Shown here one piece after another: positions 10,015 to 18,633 of a stretch of 64,000 nucleotides of DNA; positions within the stretch are counted from its first letter, which is position 1; every line of letters starts with the position of its first letter. The notes beneath the pieces are model-generated. The model saw only the letters and a list, made by a program, of their open reading frames with translations. It was not told the origin of the DNA and did not search any database. Source of the stretch: Apilactobacillus micheneri (GTDB lineage: Bacteria; Bacillota; Bacilli; Lactobacillales; Lactobacillaceae); contig NZ_POSO01000002.1 of assembly GCF_002993975.1 (NCBI RefSeq), positions 186,232 to 250,231 on the forward strand, written 5' to 3'. Both the position numbers and the translations under genes were made by a program.

Positions 10015-11040
10015 TTACTTTCTTTTCTTATTATGGAAATAAATAATTGAAATCACTACAATAATCAATACTAAAATTGCAATGATTATTCCCATAATCC
10101 ACATCCAAATGTCATTATTGTTAGCATTGGTGGCATTTTTATTATCTTCATAAGCTTTAGAAATACTCATATGAAAATGCTTAACGTATTTCCAGAAATG
10201 ATCGCCCCAATAGACTTTACTTACAAAAACATAATCACCTGATTTAAAGGACTTGTTAGTAGGTAATAACATGTTAAAGCTAGTATTAGGTGCAATTGAA
10301 CCATTTTTCTTCTTGTTAGAATATAATGGCTTATCACGATTGCTGTAACCATCAGCAGTGTAAACTGCATTATCAGCTTCAACACCAGTCATTAAAACTG
10401 GTTGATTATTTTGAAAATGCATGTAAAAAGTATTAATCCCGTTAATAACTTTTCCATCGGCTTTGATAGCATTCAAACGAGGTTTAGCTTTCGATCCTTG
10501 ATGGATAACTACAGGAATAACATAAGAATAAGCATTGTTAATCTTAACATTCCCCTTGTTACCACTACTTTCAGGATCACTAGTGAAAGTTAAACTTCCT
10601 AGAACAGTCCCATTAAAATCTGATGCTGGTGCTTTAATATTAAAAGTAGTTGTCACATCCGACTTAGCTGGAACTGAAATATCATGCTTATCACCATCGG
10701 TTGTTAGTTTACTCAATGGATAACGCATACTGGAATCAAACTTAGTAACATCATTAGATGCATAGTTCACATCCATGCCATCATTGGTCAATGCAGTGTT
10801 AGCTTTCGCATGGACAGTCATCTTGCTGTCACCACTGTTAGTAAGCTTGACCTTTAGTTGATGGGTTTGATCGGGCTGTGATTTAAGGTTGAAGTATGAG
10901 CTGTTTTCATTTTCTGGTTGTACCGGACTGGCAGAGAAACTAAAACCAGCAGCATGAACATTAATACTAAATATGGAAAAGAAGAATAATAAACATATCA
11001 ACAAAAAAGAAATATTAAATAATTTGTTATTAAGCTTCGT
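10015..11040 (-). CDS. DUF916/DUF3324 WxL-interacting protein, apparent ACG start
   Basis: A signal peptide, a DUF916-like region (FSASPVQPENENSSYFNLK), a DUF3324-like beta domain, a C-terminal membrane helix (about 30 residues from the end) and a basic HNKKRK tail make this the partner of the WxL protein at 9082. The start is odd. The first standard codon is TTG at 11004, but it has no ribosome binding site and removes the basic n-region of the signal peptide. In frame upstream, GAAGGAG is followed after 8 nt by ACG (11038-11040) and then AAG CTT AAT AAC AAA, giving a classic KLNNK-plus-hydrophobic signal. ACG is therefore proposed as the start (341 aa). Confidence 0.75.
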   Translation of the reverse strand, partial: TKLNNKLFNISFLLICLLFFFSIFSINVHAAGFSFSASPVQPENENSSYFNLKSQPDQTHQLKVKLTNSGDSKMTVHAKANTALTNDGMDVNYASNDVTKFDSSMRYPLSKLTTDGDKHDISVPAKSDVTTTFNIKAPASDFNGTVLGSLTFTSDPESSGNKGNVKINNAYSYVIPVVIHQGSKAKPRLNAIKADGKVINGINTFYMHFQNNQPVLMTGVEADNAVYTADGYSNRDKPLYSNKKKNGSIAPNTSFNMLLPTNKSFKSGDYVFVSKVYWGDHFWKYVKHFHMSISKAYEDNKNATNANNNDIWMWIMGIIIAILVLIIVVISIIYFHNKKRK

Positions 11041-11366
11041 AAAAAAGGCTCCTTCAAATTTGAATATATTTTAAAAAATAATTGGTAGGTGTTCCCTATT
11101 TAAAAATATCAATTAGGATTTAATAATTACATTATAATACTAATACATTTAGTTTATAATTATATAATATTATTGTTATTGTAAATGAGAAATATTATTA
11201 TTACAATTTAATTTTTAATACGAAAAGCTAGGCACTAAAGGAAACTTTACTAATTAAAAAAATATAACATTAAACTTTTATATAATTTCAATAATAATTA
11301 TTATATTTTGATAAAAAATAGTCCCAGCAGGCTAAATAGCTTACTGGGACTCCAAAATATTTACGA
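11041..11366. other. Intergenic region, very AT-rich, no gene seen
   Basis: It holds the ribosome binding site of the gene ending at 10015 and, at 11309-11353, the terminator of the next minus-strand gene. No further coding frame was supported. Confidence 0.6.
11309..11353 (-). terminator. Terminator of the 11367-11606 gene
   Basis: AGTCCCAG and CTGGGACT form an 8-bp stem with a larger inner hairpin; on the minus strand ATTTTTTATC follows. Confidence 0.8.
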
Positions 11367-11606
11367 TTAATTTATCTTTTGCACAAATGCAAATACATCG
11401 GTAGCAACTGCGTTATTAAGATCAAAGTCATCTTTAATCTTATCAACAGCATCTTTATCATCAGATTGGTTTTGAATAATCTTATTGACCTTCAAAACAT
11501 TCTCCTTGTCGTTAAGAAAATCAGTCAAAATACGACGTTCTCTGACCTCTTTAACGACAGCATATACAACGAATACAACTAATAAAACAGCTAGTATATT
11601 CCACAT
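11367..11606 (-). CDS. Small membrane-anchored protein, 79 aa, paralogue of 15358-15615
   Basis: An N-terminal membrane helix (residues 3-19) is followed by a charged, helical region ending in DVFAFVQKIN. The pattern of the second half (N..DKDAVDKIKDDFDLNNAVATDVF) resembles the protein encoded at 15358-15615, so the two are probably distant paralogues. The AGGAG site is 15 nt from the ATG, unusually far. No function is known. Confidence 0.6.
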   Translation of the reverse strand: MWNILAVLLVVFVVYAVVKEVRERRILTDFLNDKENVLKVNKIIQNQSDDKDAVDKIKDDFDLNNAVATDVFAFVQKIN

Positions 11607-11690
11607 ATTATTTAAAAATCACTCCTATATTTATTATTATATATTATATAAGAAGATAAATAAAGTCGTCCATTTCCTTAATTAATTCAT

Positions 11691-11735
11691 AAAAAACAGG
11701 ATTTACGTTAAATATCAAACGTAAATCCTGTTTTT
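11691..11735. terminator. Terminator of gldA
   Basis: An 18-bp perfect stem, AAAAACAGGATTTACGTT and its complement, with an 8-nt loop. It acts for the minus-strand gldA and could also act in the other direction. Confidence 0.9.
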
Positions 11736-11768
11736 GTAGAGACTTATGTCACAGCCCCTATTTTTATC

Positions 11769-12872
11769 TTATTTAAGATTTTGGTAATCAATACTATATG
11801 CATTTACTGCTTTCATAGCTTGCACAATATCGTCATCCGAAACTTCAAATGGCATTTCACCCATCGTATCATTACTAGAATTAGCAGCATGAGCAACTTT
11901 TAACAACTCGTCATCCTTAATATTTGGAATTCTTAAATCTTTAAATGTTGTTGGTAAACCAATCTGAAGTTCAAAATCCAAGAACTTATCAAATCTTTTT
12001 ATATCAACGCCTTCAAGAAATAATTGTGTTAAAGTTCCAAAAGCGACTTTTTCACCATGCATCATTTTGCTAATATCACCATGTAATACTGTCATCCCAT
12101 TATAAATTGCATGAGCCGCAGCTAATCCACCACTTTCAAAGCCTAATCCACTCATTAAGATATTAGCTTCAATAACGTTATCCAAAGCTTTACTATCGAT
12201 ACCATTTTTTACTGAAATCAAAGCCTCTTTACCATATTTAAATAACGTTTCTTGACATTTTTGAGCGATAGCATTACCTACCAAGGTCTGTTTTCCACCC
12301 AGTGTAGTATTCCCATCATGTTTAACAACTGCTTGCGCTTCAACATTTGTGGCAAGTGCATCTCCAATTCCAGATGCTAGAAAACGAACTGGAGCTTTAG
12401 CCACTAATGTAGTATCCACTAATACCAAATCAGGATTTTTATCGTAAAACAAATATTTTGAAAATGAACCATCAGAATGATAAATTACTGATAAACGTGA
12501 ACATGGAGCATCTGTAGATGCTAAACTTGGTAAAATAGCTACTTTAGTTTTCAACTTGTTAGCGATGGCTTTAGCTGTATCTAAAGTTTTACCACCACCT
12601 AGGCCAATAATCATGTCGGCCTTAAAATCTTTACCTATCTTAACAATTCGTTTTATCTCATCCATAGAAGATTCACCATTAAAGGTTACCGGCTGAACTT
12701 CAAAACCACTGTCTTTTAAATATTGATTATATTCATTACCTATAATTTTTAAAGCATTAGGACCCGCTAAAGTTAATGCACGTTTTCCTAATCTTTTAAT
12801 ATACTTTTTACTTTTAAGTAAAATACCTTTTCCTTGAACATAAGATGAAGGACTAGCATATATTTTTGCCAT
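11769..12872 (-). CDS. gldA: Glycerol dehydrogenase (iron/zinc-containing alcohol dehydrogenase family)
   Basis: A 367-residue cytosolic NAD-dependent dehydrogenase interconverting glycerol and dihydroxyacetone. It has the NAD-binding motif GLGGGKTLDTAK (about residues 92-103), SLASTDAPCS, and metal ligands in GIGDALAT (Asp), AAAHAIYNG (His) and HGEKVAFG (His). Length and motifs match GldA closely. It lies 34 nt downstream of the aldehyde dehydrogenase gene on the same strand, probably one operon for redox or aldehyde handling. Other secondary alcohols are possible substrates. Confidence 0.88.
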   Translation of the reverse strand: MAKIYASPSSYVQGKGILLKSKKYIKRLGKRALTLAGPNALKIIGNEYNQYLKDSGFEVQPVTFNGESSMDEIKRIVKIGKDFKADMIIGLGGGKTLDTAKAIANKLKTKVAILPSLASTDAPCSRLSVIYHSDGSFSKYLFYDKNPDLVLVDTTLVAKAPVRFLASGIGDALATNVEAQAVVKHDGNTTLGGKQTLVGNAIAQKCQETLFKYGKEALISVKNGIDSKALDNVIEANILMSGLGFESGGLAAAHAIYNGMTVLHGDISKMMHGEKVAFGTLTQLFLEGVDIKRFDKFLDFELQIGLPTTFKDLRIPNIKDDELLKVAHAANSSNDTMGEMPFEVSDDDIVQAMKAVNAYSIDYQNLK

Positions 12873-12906
12873 TTTTAAACAACCCCTTAATTACTTAAAA
12901 TCACAA

Positions 12907-14277
12907 CTATTTAGTAATACTAATTAATTTTTGATTTACAAATGATTTAATCCCATTAGGTCCTAATTCACGCCCATAACCAGAACGTTTAATTCCACCA
13001 AAAGGTAGTTCAGGATAAGCAACTTGAGTAATTCCATTGATGAATACCATTCCGGTATCAATTTTTGAGGCCATTTTAGCAGCTCTCTTATGATCTTTAG
13101 CCACAATAGAACCACCTAAACCATAATTGGAATCATTAGCAACTCTAATTGCATCTTCATCATCATCAGCTACATAAAATTGGGCAACTGGGCCAAAAAA
13201 TTCTTCATGATATGCTGGATTATCTTGTGAAATATTTGACAAAATAGTTGGATTATAGAAATCACCATCTAAATCTGGAATACCTCCACCATATTCTAAT
13301 TTAGCACCATTCTTAACGGCTTCGTTAACTTGTTCATCTAATTTAGCTTGAGCACCTTTTGATGACAATGGAGCTAAAGTAGTATTTTTATCCATTGGAT
13401 CACCTGGCTTGTATTTAGCAAATTCAGATTTCAAAGCGTCCATAAATTCACTGGCAATAGACTTTTCAACAATATAACGTTTAGATGAAACACATACTTG
13501 ACCTGCATTCCATAATCGAGCATAAGCAGCTAATTTAGCGGCTTTCTTCACATCTACGTTGTCTAAAACAACCATAACGTCATTACCGCCTAATTCCATG
13601 GTACTCTTCTTTAAGTTCTTACCGGCTTCAGCAGCAATATGTGTACCAGCTTTTTCAGATCCGGTTAAAGCTACTCCTTGGACTCTTTTATCGGCAATAA
13701 TTTTAGCAATTTGATCATGACTAACAAATAAATTTTGATATGCAGCTTCAGGTGCCCCAGATTTTTTAATAATATTTTCAAATGCTAACGCACAACCTGG
13801 ACAGTTACTAGCATGTTTTACCATAACTGGATTACCAACCATAAAATTAGGTGCAAAAACACGCATCAATTGGTAATATGGAAAGTTCCATGGTTCAACA
13901 CACATAATAATGCCAACAGGATCATTTTCAATCCATGAATTGCCTGCGCCAGTTAATAATGGCTTAGGTTCCAAGAATTTTTCACCGTTATCTGCATAAT
14001 ATTTAGCAATTGATGCACTTAATTTCACTTCAGCTACCGCCTCAGTATATAACTTTCCCATATCTTGTACGATAGTTTTAGCCAAACTATCACAGTTTTT
14101 CAACATTAATTTAGATACATTTTCCAAATAATTTTTTCTTGAGGCAACCGGTTCATTCTTCCAAGACTGATATAATGTTCCAGCCTTATTTAAAGCTTCA
14201 TCAACATCTTCATCACTCATTGAATCATATTTTTTAACAACCTTGTTTGTATATGGATAAGTAGTAACGTAAGCCAT
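12907..14277 (-). CDS. NAD(P)-dependent succinate-semialdehyde/aldehyde dehydrogenase
   Basis: A 456-residue aldehyde dehydrogenase of the GabD-like type. It has the motifs EPWNFPYYQLMR, the glycine loop GSEKAGTHIA, catalytic Glu in MELGGND (about residue 228), catalytic Cys in NAGQVCVSSKRY (about 262) and C-terminal PFGGIKRSGYGRELG. It oxidises an aldehyde to the acid; succinate semialdehyde is the usual family assignment. ATG at 14277 lies 8 nt after GGGGG; the upstream GTG overlaps that site. It is first in the likely operon with gldA, with a near-consensus cre site upstream. Confidence 0.85.
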   Translation of the reverse strand: MAYVTTYPYTNKVVKKYDSMSDEDVDEALNKAGTLYQSWKNEPVASRKNYLENVSKLMLKNCDSLAKTIVQDMGKLYTEAVAEVKLSASIAKYYADNGEKFLEPKPLLTGAGNSWIENDPVGIIMCVEPWNFPYYQLMRVFAPNFMVGNPVMVKHASNCPGCALAFENIIKKSGAPEAAYQNLFVSHDQIAKIIADKRVQGVALTGSEKAGTHIAAEAGKNLKKSTMELGGNDVMVVLDNVDVKKAAKLAAYARLWNAGQVCVSSKRYIVEKSIASEFMDALKSEFAKYKPGDPMDKNTTLAPLSSKGAQAKLDEQVNEAVKNGAKLEYGGGIPDLDGDFYNPTILSNISQDNPAYHEEFFGPVAQFYVADDDEDAIRVANDSNYGLGGSIVAKDHKRAAKMASKIDTGMVFINGITQVAYPELPFGGIKRSGYGRELGPNGIKSFVNQKLISITK

Positions 14278-14314
14278 AATTCTAACCCCCACAAAAATTA
14301 ATTTGTCAGCATTA

Positions 14315-14329
14315 ATGAAAGCGCTTTAT
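14315..14329 (-). promoter_or_regulatory. Candidate cre site (CcpA) upstream of the aldehyde dehydrogenase-gldA operon
   Basis: ATGAAAGCGCTTTAT matches the cre consensus WTGNAANCGNWNNCW except at the final C. It lies about 40 bp upstream of the start, inside the likely promoter region, where CcpA would repress. Confidence 0.5.
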
Positions 14330-14412
14330 CAACTTGACAAGTAAATAATAGTTCTAGATTAAATAATAAGCAAGTGAAAAGATTAACAAAGTTATAAAGT
14401 TATCATAATTAA

Positions 14413-14607
14413 TATGCTAAATATTTAGATATTAAGGTTGGCCTTAAAGATATTAAATAAGTTATTAAAAATGGTCTAGGGCAACATACACAAGAGATGA
14501 ACTATAATCCTAAGAGTAATAGCTTATACTTTATCTCTGATGGTGAAATTACATCGGTTTCCGTTGAAAAATATTCTTTGACTATTTTTTCTTTAAATCA
14601 AAACTAA
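14413..14607 (+). pseudogene. Possible gene remnant, interrupted by a stop
   Basis: In one frame the sequence reads as protein-like on both sides of a TAA at 14458-14460: first KYLDIKVGLKDIK, then VIKNGLGQHTQEMNYNP and on to LYFISDGEITSVSVEKYS. There is no start codon or ribosome binding site. It looks like the leftover of a decayed gene, family not recognised. It is the only coding-like content of the 443-bp interval 14278-14720, which also carries a weak hairpin near 14627-14653. Confidence 0.4.
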
Positions 14608-14720
14608 ATTTTGTCATATAAAAACCCCTAAAGTATTGTTTCACTTTAAGGATTCACTTCACCTTCATTAATTTTTGCATGATATACTAACAATAAAATA
14701 ATAAATAAGAGGATAAAATT

Positions 14721-15272
14721 ATGAATAATATGCAAACCATTAAAAAAGCTGAACAACTAGCAGACCAAAACAACTTTAAAAATTCCTTACAAGAATTAAG
14801 AAAGTTACCAGAAATTTCACTTAATGAATATGTTAATAAAATAAAGATTAGTAAAAAGCCTAGTAAAGATAAAAATAATGATATTAATCAAACCAGAAAA
14901 TTAAATGGTAAGTTATCCACAATTGATTATTTAGACTATGATAATTTATTGGATGCTTTATTAGTAAACATCGCTAGTCTAATCGATGATGATAAATGTG
15001 ACTTAGATAATAATATTATCAGCAATCTTAATAATGAAGATCTAGATAATGCTAATAATGTTATTCACGAATTTTTGTATGACACTGATATTGATTTTAA
15101 GCCTTTAACAACGAAGCAAATTACGATTAATATTTTGCGAGATAATGTAGCTAATGAAGATATGATCATTAACAATGTTTATTCATTTGATGCTTTCGAT
15201 ATTCACAATGTCAGTAAAGATGAGTTTCAACAACATGTGAAAAAGATAAAAGACACTTATAAAAAATTATAA
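14721..15272 (+). CDS. Hypothetical acidic protein, 183 aa
   Basis: A soluble, Asp/Asn-rich protein without signal peptide or membrane segment. The middle (about residues 75-120) is strongly acidic and probably helical. AGAGGAT precedes the ATG at good spacing. No family is recognised and no neighbour suggests a role. Confidence 0.6.
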   Translation: MNNMQTIKKAEQLADQNNFKNSLQELRKLPEISLNEYVNKIKISKKPSKDKNNDINQTRKLNGKLSTIDYLDYDNLLDALLVNIASLIDDDKCDLDNNIISNLNNEDLDNANNVIHEFLYDTDIDFKPLTTKQITINILRDNVANEDMIINNVYSFDAFDIHNVSKDEFQQHVKKIKDTYKKL

Positions 15273-15357
15273 ATAAAAACCACCCTTAAAAATTAATAAG
15301 GCTGGCTACGATAATTTAAATTATTGGTTATTATGTAAACTGTTCATTTGTTATTGA

Positions 15358-15615
15358 TTAAATTTCGTGTTTTTTATATTTAATGAATATATCCAGACTT
15401 TCACCTAATTTTAAGTCAAAATGTTTTCTTAAATTTTTAACCTTTACGGCATCTTCTTGATTAGTTGATAATATTTGCATAATGGCTTGTTTGTTTTCAT
15501 CATTTTGTAAAATCTTTTCTACTAAATGCTTAGATTTATGTTCATTTTTGAAATAAACAATGCCATCTATAATCGTAAATATAAAAACTATCGTCGTGAA
15601 TATCCGCCAAAACAT
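15358..15615 (-). CDS. Small membrane-anchored protein, 85 aa, paralogue of 11367-11606
   Basis: The start is ATG at 15615, 9 nt after AGGG. Longer versions back to 15672 are excluded because the promoter (extended -10 TGGTATAAT, 15646-15654) lies inside them. One N-terminal membrane helix is followed by a soluble charged helix (ENKQAIMQIL, KNLRKHFDLKLGESLDIF) resembling the 79-aa protein at 11367. Function is unknown. Confidence 0.65.
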   Translation of the reverse strand: MFWRIFTTIVFIFTIIDGIVYFKNEHKSKHLVEKILQNDENKQAIMQILSTNQEDAVKVKNLRKHFDLKLGESLDIFIKYKKHEI

Positions 15616-15645
15616 ACAAATCATCCCTATAATTAATTTATCTAT

Positions 15646-15654
15646 ATTATACCA
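15646..15654 (-). promoter_or_regulatory. Extended -10 promoter of the 15358-15615 gene
   Basis: On the minus strand TGGTATAAT is a consensus extended -10 element, 31-39 bp upstream of the ATG. Its upstream flank is the neighbouring terminator hairpin. Confidence 0.7.
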
Positions 15655-15658
15655 ATAA

Positions 15659-15700
15659 AAATAGGCCATCAATCTCTAATTTATGATTGATGGCCTATTT
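15659..15700 (-). terminator. Terminator of the monooxygenase gene
   Basis: AATAGGCCATCAATC and its exact complement form a 15-bp stem around a 10-nt loop. On the minus strand a TTTTTATT tract follows, which merges into the promoter of the next gene. Confidence 0.85.
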
Positions 15701-15703
15701 AAA

Positions 15704-15985
15704 TTAATTTTTAAAAACTAAAATTTCTGGCTTCTTAGTTACATATTCTCCAATATGATTTTTAAAGTTCAATAGATGATCAGTTTTTGAATGTGCATCT
15801 AAAGCAGCTTGGTTTTCCCAATGTTCCAAAATCAAATATTGATTTTCATCATTAATATCTTGATAATGAGCATATAATAAATTCCCTTTATCTTTCAAAG
15901 ATTTGTTCACTAAATCATCAATGAATGATAAATATTCAGCACGCTTATTAGGATCGATTGTAAGTCTAACATTATTAGTAATCAT
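15704..15985 (-). CDS. Antibiotic biosynthesis monooxygenase (ABM) domain protein, 93 aa
   Basis: A small ferredoxin-like-fold protein. It shows the ABM family pattern of a first strand with Arg, a central NQYLILEHWENQAALDAHSK and a C-terminal strand with KPEILVF. The family includes quinol monooxygenases (YgiN) and heme-related enzymes; it acts in the cytosol as a dimer. The exact substrate cannot be read. It has its own terminator. Confidence 0.8.
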   Translation of the reverse strand: MITNNVRLTIDPNKRAEYLSFIDDLVNKSLKDKGNLLYAHYQDINDENQYLILEHWENQAALDAHSKTDHLLNFKNHIGEYVTKKPEILVFKN

Positions 15986-16110
15986 TAATTAAAACTCCTT
16001 AAATATGTGAATTGTTTAAGTAATATAATCCCTAACCTAATAAATTTCAAACATTTGGAATTAATATGAAATGATTTCCTTATTTAACATTAATAGTGTA
16101 TAATTACATC

Positions 16111-16423
16111 TCAAGCTCAATTAGTGATGGATTCAAAATTGAACTCACTGAATAGCGCCAAGTATGGTCGCTATAGCATACACTTTAACTTAATAAAAAT
16201 ATTCTAACTTAATTAAAAGTTTAGACTGGAATACCCTTAGACAGACCCATCCGTGAAAAATAACATCGTTTATATGCATAGAGCGTGATGACTGCTTTGG
16301 TTCATATTACTGGAACGGCTTTACAATAAAAGAAAAATAAATAATAAAAGAGATAAAAATCTAAAAAGCTATAATGATCATAATAGAGTAAAGGACTTGC
16401 TTATCAGCAAGTCTTTTTATTTT
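16111..16423 (+). ncRNA. Candidate structured non-coding RNA, about 310 nt, class unknown
   Basis: Between genes at 15985 and 16517 lies a stretch with a consensus -10 TATAAT (16099-16104; the -35 is poor), no credible coding frame, local hairpins (TAGCG...CGCTA near 16153-16176; TTAGTGA...TCACTGAA) and a strong terminator (GACTTGCT-TATC-AGCAAGTC then T5). The next gene has its own ribosome binding site beyond the terminator, so this is not a leader. I looked for RNase P, tmRNA, SRP, T-box and common riboswitch motifs and found none. 6S RNA or an unclassified small RNA remain possible. Confidence 0.55.
16394..16423 (+). terminator. Terminator of the candidate ncRNA
   Basis: An 8-bp perfect stem with a 4-nt loop, followed by TTTTTATTTT. 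Confidence 0.85.
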
Positions 16424-16516
16424 ATCTAAGGCAATGTTTTGAAACATATTCTTAATTTGTATTTAAAAATAACTAGGACTATTATTTATTATGAATAAAC
16501 TATTAGGAGAAAAGTT

Positions 16517-17029
16517 ATGATTTCAAATAAAAAATCAATTTTAAGATTAAATATATCAATATTATTTGCTTTATTATTGTTTTTTAGTGCTGATGCTAAT
16601 TTAGTCCATGCGAAATACAAAGGGCATCATCAAACCCCTACTGAACTACGTGGAAATTGGTACGCATGGGACAAACACAAAAAGAAATTTAATCATATGC
16701 ATATCTATAAATACTCAATTTATCTAAATCAAAAGAAACTTTATGTTAAAAATCACAAAAGTTATATGTACATTACCAGACATAAAAAAGGTAGTTCTCA
16801 CTATGGCAATCAACATGGCTTTGGTGGTACTAATTACACTTTCTACAAAAGTTTTACCATGGGTGATGCCAAATCATACTGGTTATCACACCGTAAAATT
16901 AATGGTAGACGAGTCCTAAAAACATATAAAAACTCATTAGGATTCAATATATATAATAGAAAAAAGATTAAACATGACTATGCATATAATTACACCAAGT
17001 ACAATTATATGAGTAAGATTGGTCGATAA
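16517..17029 (+). CDS. Secreted hypothetical protein, KGHxxTPTELRGNWY family, 170 aa
   Basis: A signal peptide ending in VHA is followed at once by KYKGHHQTPTELRGNWYA, which is shared almost exactly with the protein at 27662-28183. Later regions (LSHRKINGRRVLKTYK) are also shared. The mature protein is very basic and Tyr-rich, fitting a wall-associated secreted protein. It starts at ATG after AGGAG. Function is unknown; a lactobacillus-specific surface family is likely. Confidence 0.75.
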   Translation: MISNKKSILRLNISILFALLLFFSADANLVHAKYKGHHQTPTELRGNWYAWDKHKKKFNHMHIYKYSIYLNQKKLYVKNHKSYMYITRHKKGSSHYGNQHGFGGTNYTFYKSFTMGDAKSYWLSHRKINGRRVLKTYKNSLGFNIYNRKKIKHDYAYNYTKYNYMSKIGR

Positions 17030-17331
17030 GCTGCCAAATGCAGTAATTAAATATTAAACCGCCTTAAAAAGTTAGTTTTAAAGGCTAACCTTTTAAAGCG
17101 GTCTTTTATTTCCTATGAGGTAATAGTTTGAATTATTTTGTTAATCAAGTTACCGTTAGCTAAGCATACTAGTTGTATGTATATAATTTTTTACGTCTCA
17201 ATATACTAACCAGACCAATTAGCAAGCAGTCAGCAAGCTGTTTGCTTTTTTATTTGTCATTCTTTTTATTAGCGTAATGAACATAAAAATGAATAAGCAA
17301 AGATATTAAAATAATTCAAACAATATTTTCA
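17030..17331. other. Intergenic region with two terminators, no gene seen
   Basis: At 17058-17107 an imperfect ACCGCC...GCGGT hairpin with T-run ends the upstream gene. At 17221-17252 a second hairpin (AGCAAGCAG / CTGTTTGCT) with T6 has no obvious gene in front of it; a short unannotated RNA from 17120 on is possible but no good promoter was seen. Confidence 0.5.
17058..17107 (+). terminator. Terminator of the 16517-17029 gene
   Basis: Arms ACCGCCTTAAAAAGTTAG and CTAACCTTTTAAAGCGGT with a few mismatches, followed by CTTTTATTT. Confidence 0.7.
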
Positions 17332-18325
17332 TCATATAAAACTCAAATAAATACTTATACGTTTAAATCCTATATATTTATTTAAAATTTTATTCAAAAA
17401 GAAAAATGCTATTATTGATAAAAATGTAATGATAATAGATTTTTTTAAAATGCAAAGCAAAATGATTAATACTATTTCCATAATGTTGAAAACATTTGAG
17501 CAAGAAGAATCTATATATTTACTAAAAAGATATTTTTTTAAAATATCAATAGGTAATAGTAAAAAATACATACAAAATGAATTCTTCATAATGATATAAA
17601 GAGCATTTCTATGAGATGATAAGTCATTGAAAAGATAATAGTTGTTTTGATTAATTAATAATAATAAATGATAAAATGAATATTGATTTAAACAAGTCAA
17701 CATATATAATTTTATTTTGGTATTCATCGTTTCCTTTTATAGTATCTATGTATCTTTTTTGATTACAATCAGCATATAATCTAATTATATATTCGTAATT
17801 ACTAAGAGAACAGAGTAAAGATACTGCTTTTTTTTCAGTTTCATTTGTTTTTACAATGCATTTGATTTTATTTAACAAATTATTATTTTTATTTCTAATT
17901 TCCCAATCGGATTTCAAAAGCATTCTGCATAACTGTCTAAATACTATAGAATCTTCTTCATTTAGAACATGATAACTTTTTTCAGAGCAATCATTATTAT
18001 TATGATTGTTAGAATCAACTTTAAAATTATATTCATTAATTAAATAATGATAATAAATTAAAGCGATATCATCCAATGTCATGTATCTATCAGAAAATCT
18101 TTTATCAAACTTATACTTACATCCTCCTCTAGTTGAACTTATACAGGTTCTAAACATTTCTACATTTTCTTTATTTATGTTTTCTTTCTTAGATATTTCA
18201 TATAAATCAGATCTCCATTCAGACTCATTATGAATTGCATTTTTATCATTATTTATACTATTAAAAACATAAGTTAAAAATGTAGCAAAAACGCTACCGG
18301 AAACTAAAGCATCTAATATTGACAT
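17332..18325 (-). pseudogene. Membrane protein of unknown function, frameshifted
   Basis: The first frame (18325-17651) has an N-terminal membrane anchor, then a soluble domain with SEWRSDLYEISKK, an RTCISS region and FRQLCRMLLKSDWEIR. This layout is known from uncharacterised lactobacillus plasmid and chromosome proteins. It ends abruptly in SFIIIN. A second overlapping frame (17727-17332) continues as a two- to three-helix membrane protein. One extra base in the ATT-rich stretch near 17650-17690 would explain the split. Alternatively these are two separate genes, but the second has no ribosome binding site. It sits divergently next to the rep gene, so a plasmid origin is likely. Confidence 0.55.
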
Positions 18326-18385
18326 AAAATATGTTATCCCCCTAAAAATAATATATAAAATACTTATACAATACTAATCATATCA

Positions 18386-18414
18386 TTTACACCCCACCCC
18401 AAAACCGCTATACT
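18386..18414 (+). promoter_or_regulatory. Promoter of the repA leader
   Basis: TTTACA and TATACT with a 17-nt spacer; transcription should begin near 18421, leaving a leader of about 213 nt before the repA ATG. Confidence 0.75.
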
Positions 18415-18436
18415 TATAAACATACAAAAATAAAAT

Positions 18437-18527
18437 ATAGAAAAAGAGCGTTGATCGACAATTACTGGTAATAATTATCGACCAGCTAACAAAGTAATCG
18501 CACTTACTTGTTAACCTTTAACGCTCC
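18437..18527 (-). ncRNA. Antisense (counter-transcribed) RNA of the rep leader
   Basis: On the minus strand a near-perfect promoter, TTGAAA then TATAAT with 17 nt between (18562-18534), points away from repA. About 90 nt later the outer stem GAGCGTT/AACGCTC closes and is followed by TTTTTC, a terminator. The RNA would fold into two inner hairpins (GATCGACAATTACT with its partner, and GTTAACAAGTAAG with its partner) on one closing stem. It is fully complementary to the repA leader. Such RNAs limit plasmid copy number by forcing leader attenuation. Confidence 0.75.
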
Positions 18528-18533
18528 TTAGTT

Positions 18534-18562
18534 ATTATATAAGAGCTAGGGATTCGTTTCAA
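18534..18562 (-). promoter_or_regulatory. Promoter of the antisense RNA
   Basis: TTGAAA (18562-18557) and TATAAT (18539-18534), 17-nt spacer, on the minus strand. Confidence 0.8.
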
Positions 18563-18578
18563 TATATCTTACATATAT

Positions 18579-18614
18579 GAGGGGACAAGTTTATTACTTG
18601 TGCCCTCTTTTTCT
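18579..18614 (+). terminator. Transcription attenuator in the repA leader
   Basis: GAGGGGACAAGT and ACTTGTGCCCTC (one mismatch) enclose TTATT, followed by TTTTTCTG, just before the repA ribosome binding site. ACTTGT also occurs upstream at 18506-18511, inside the region covered by the antisense RNA. It could pair with ACAAGT (18585-18590) and pre-empt the terminator. This is the layout of pT181/pIP501-type attenuation control. Confidence 0.7.
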
Positions 18615-18633
18615 GTCCCAAAAAGGATGGATA

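Noticed and set aside
17332-17727. Separate gene for the second half of the 17.3-18.3 kb membrane protein
   Set aside because: Its ATG lies inside the upstream coding frame with no binding site, so a frameshifted single gene is more likely.
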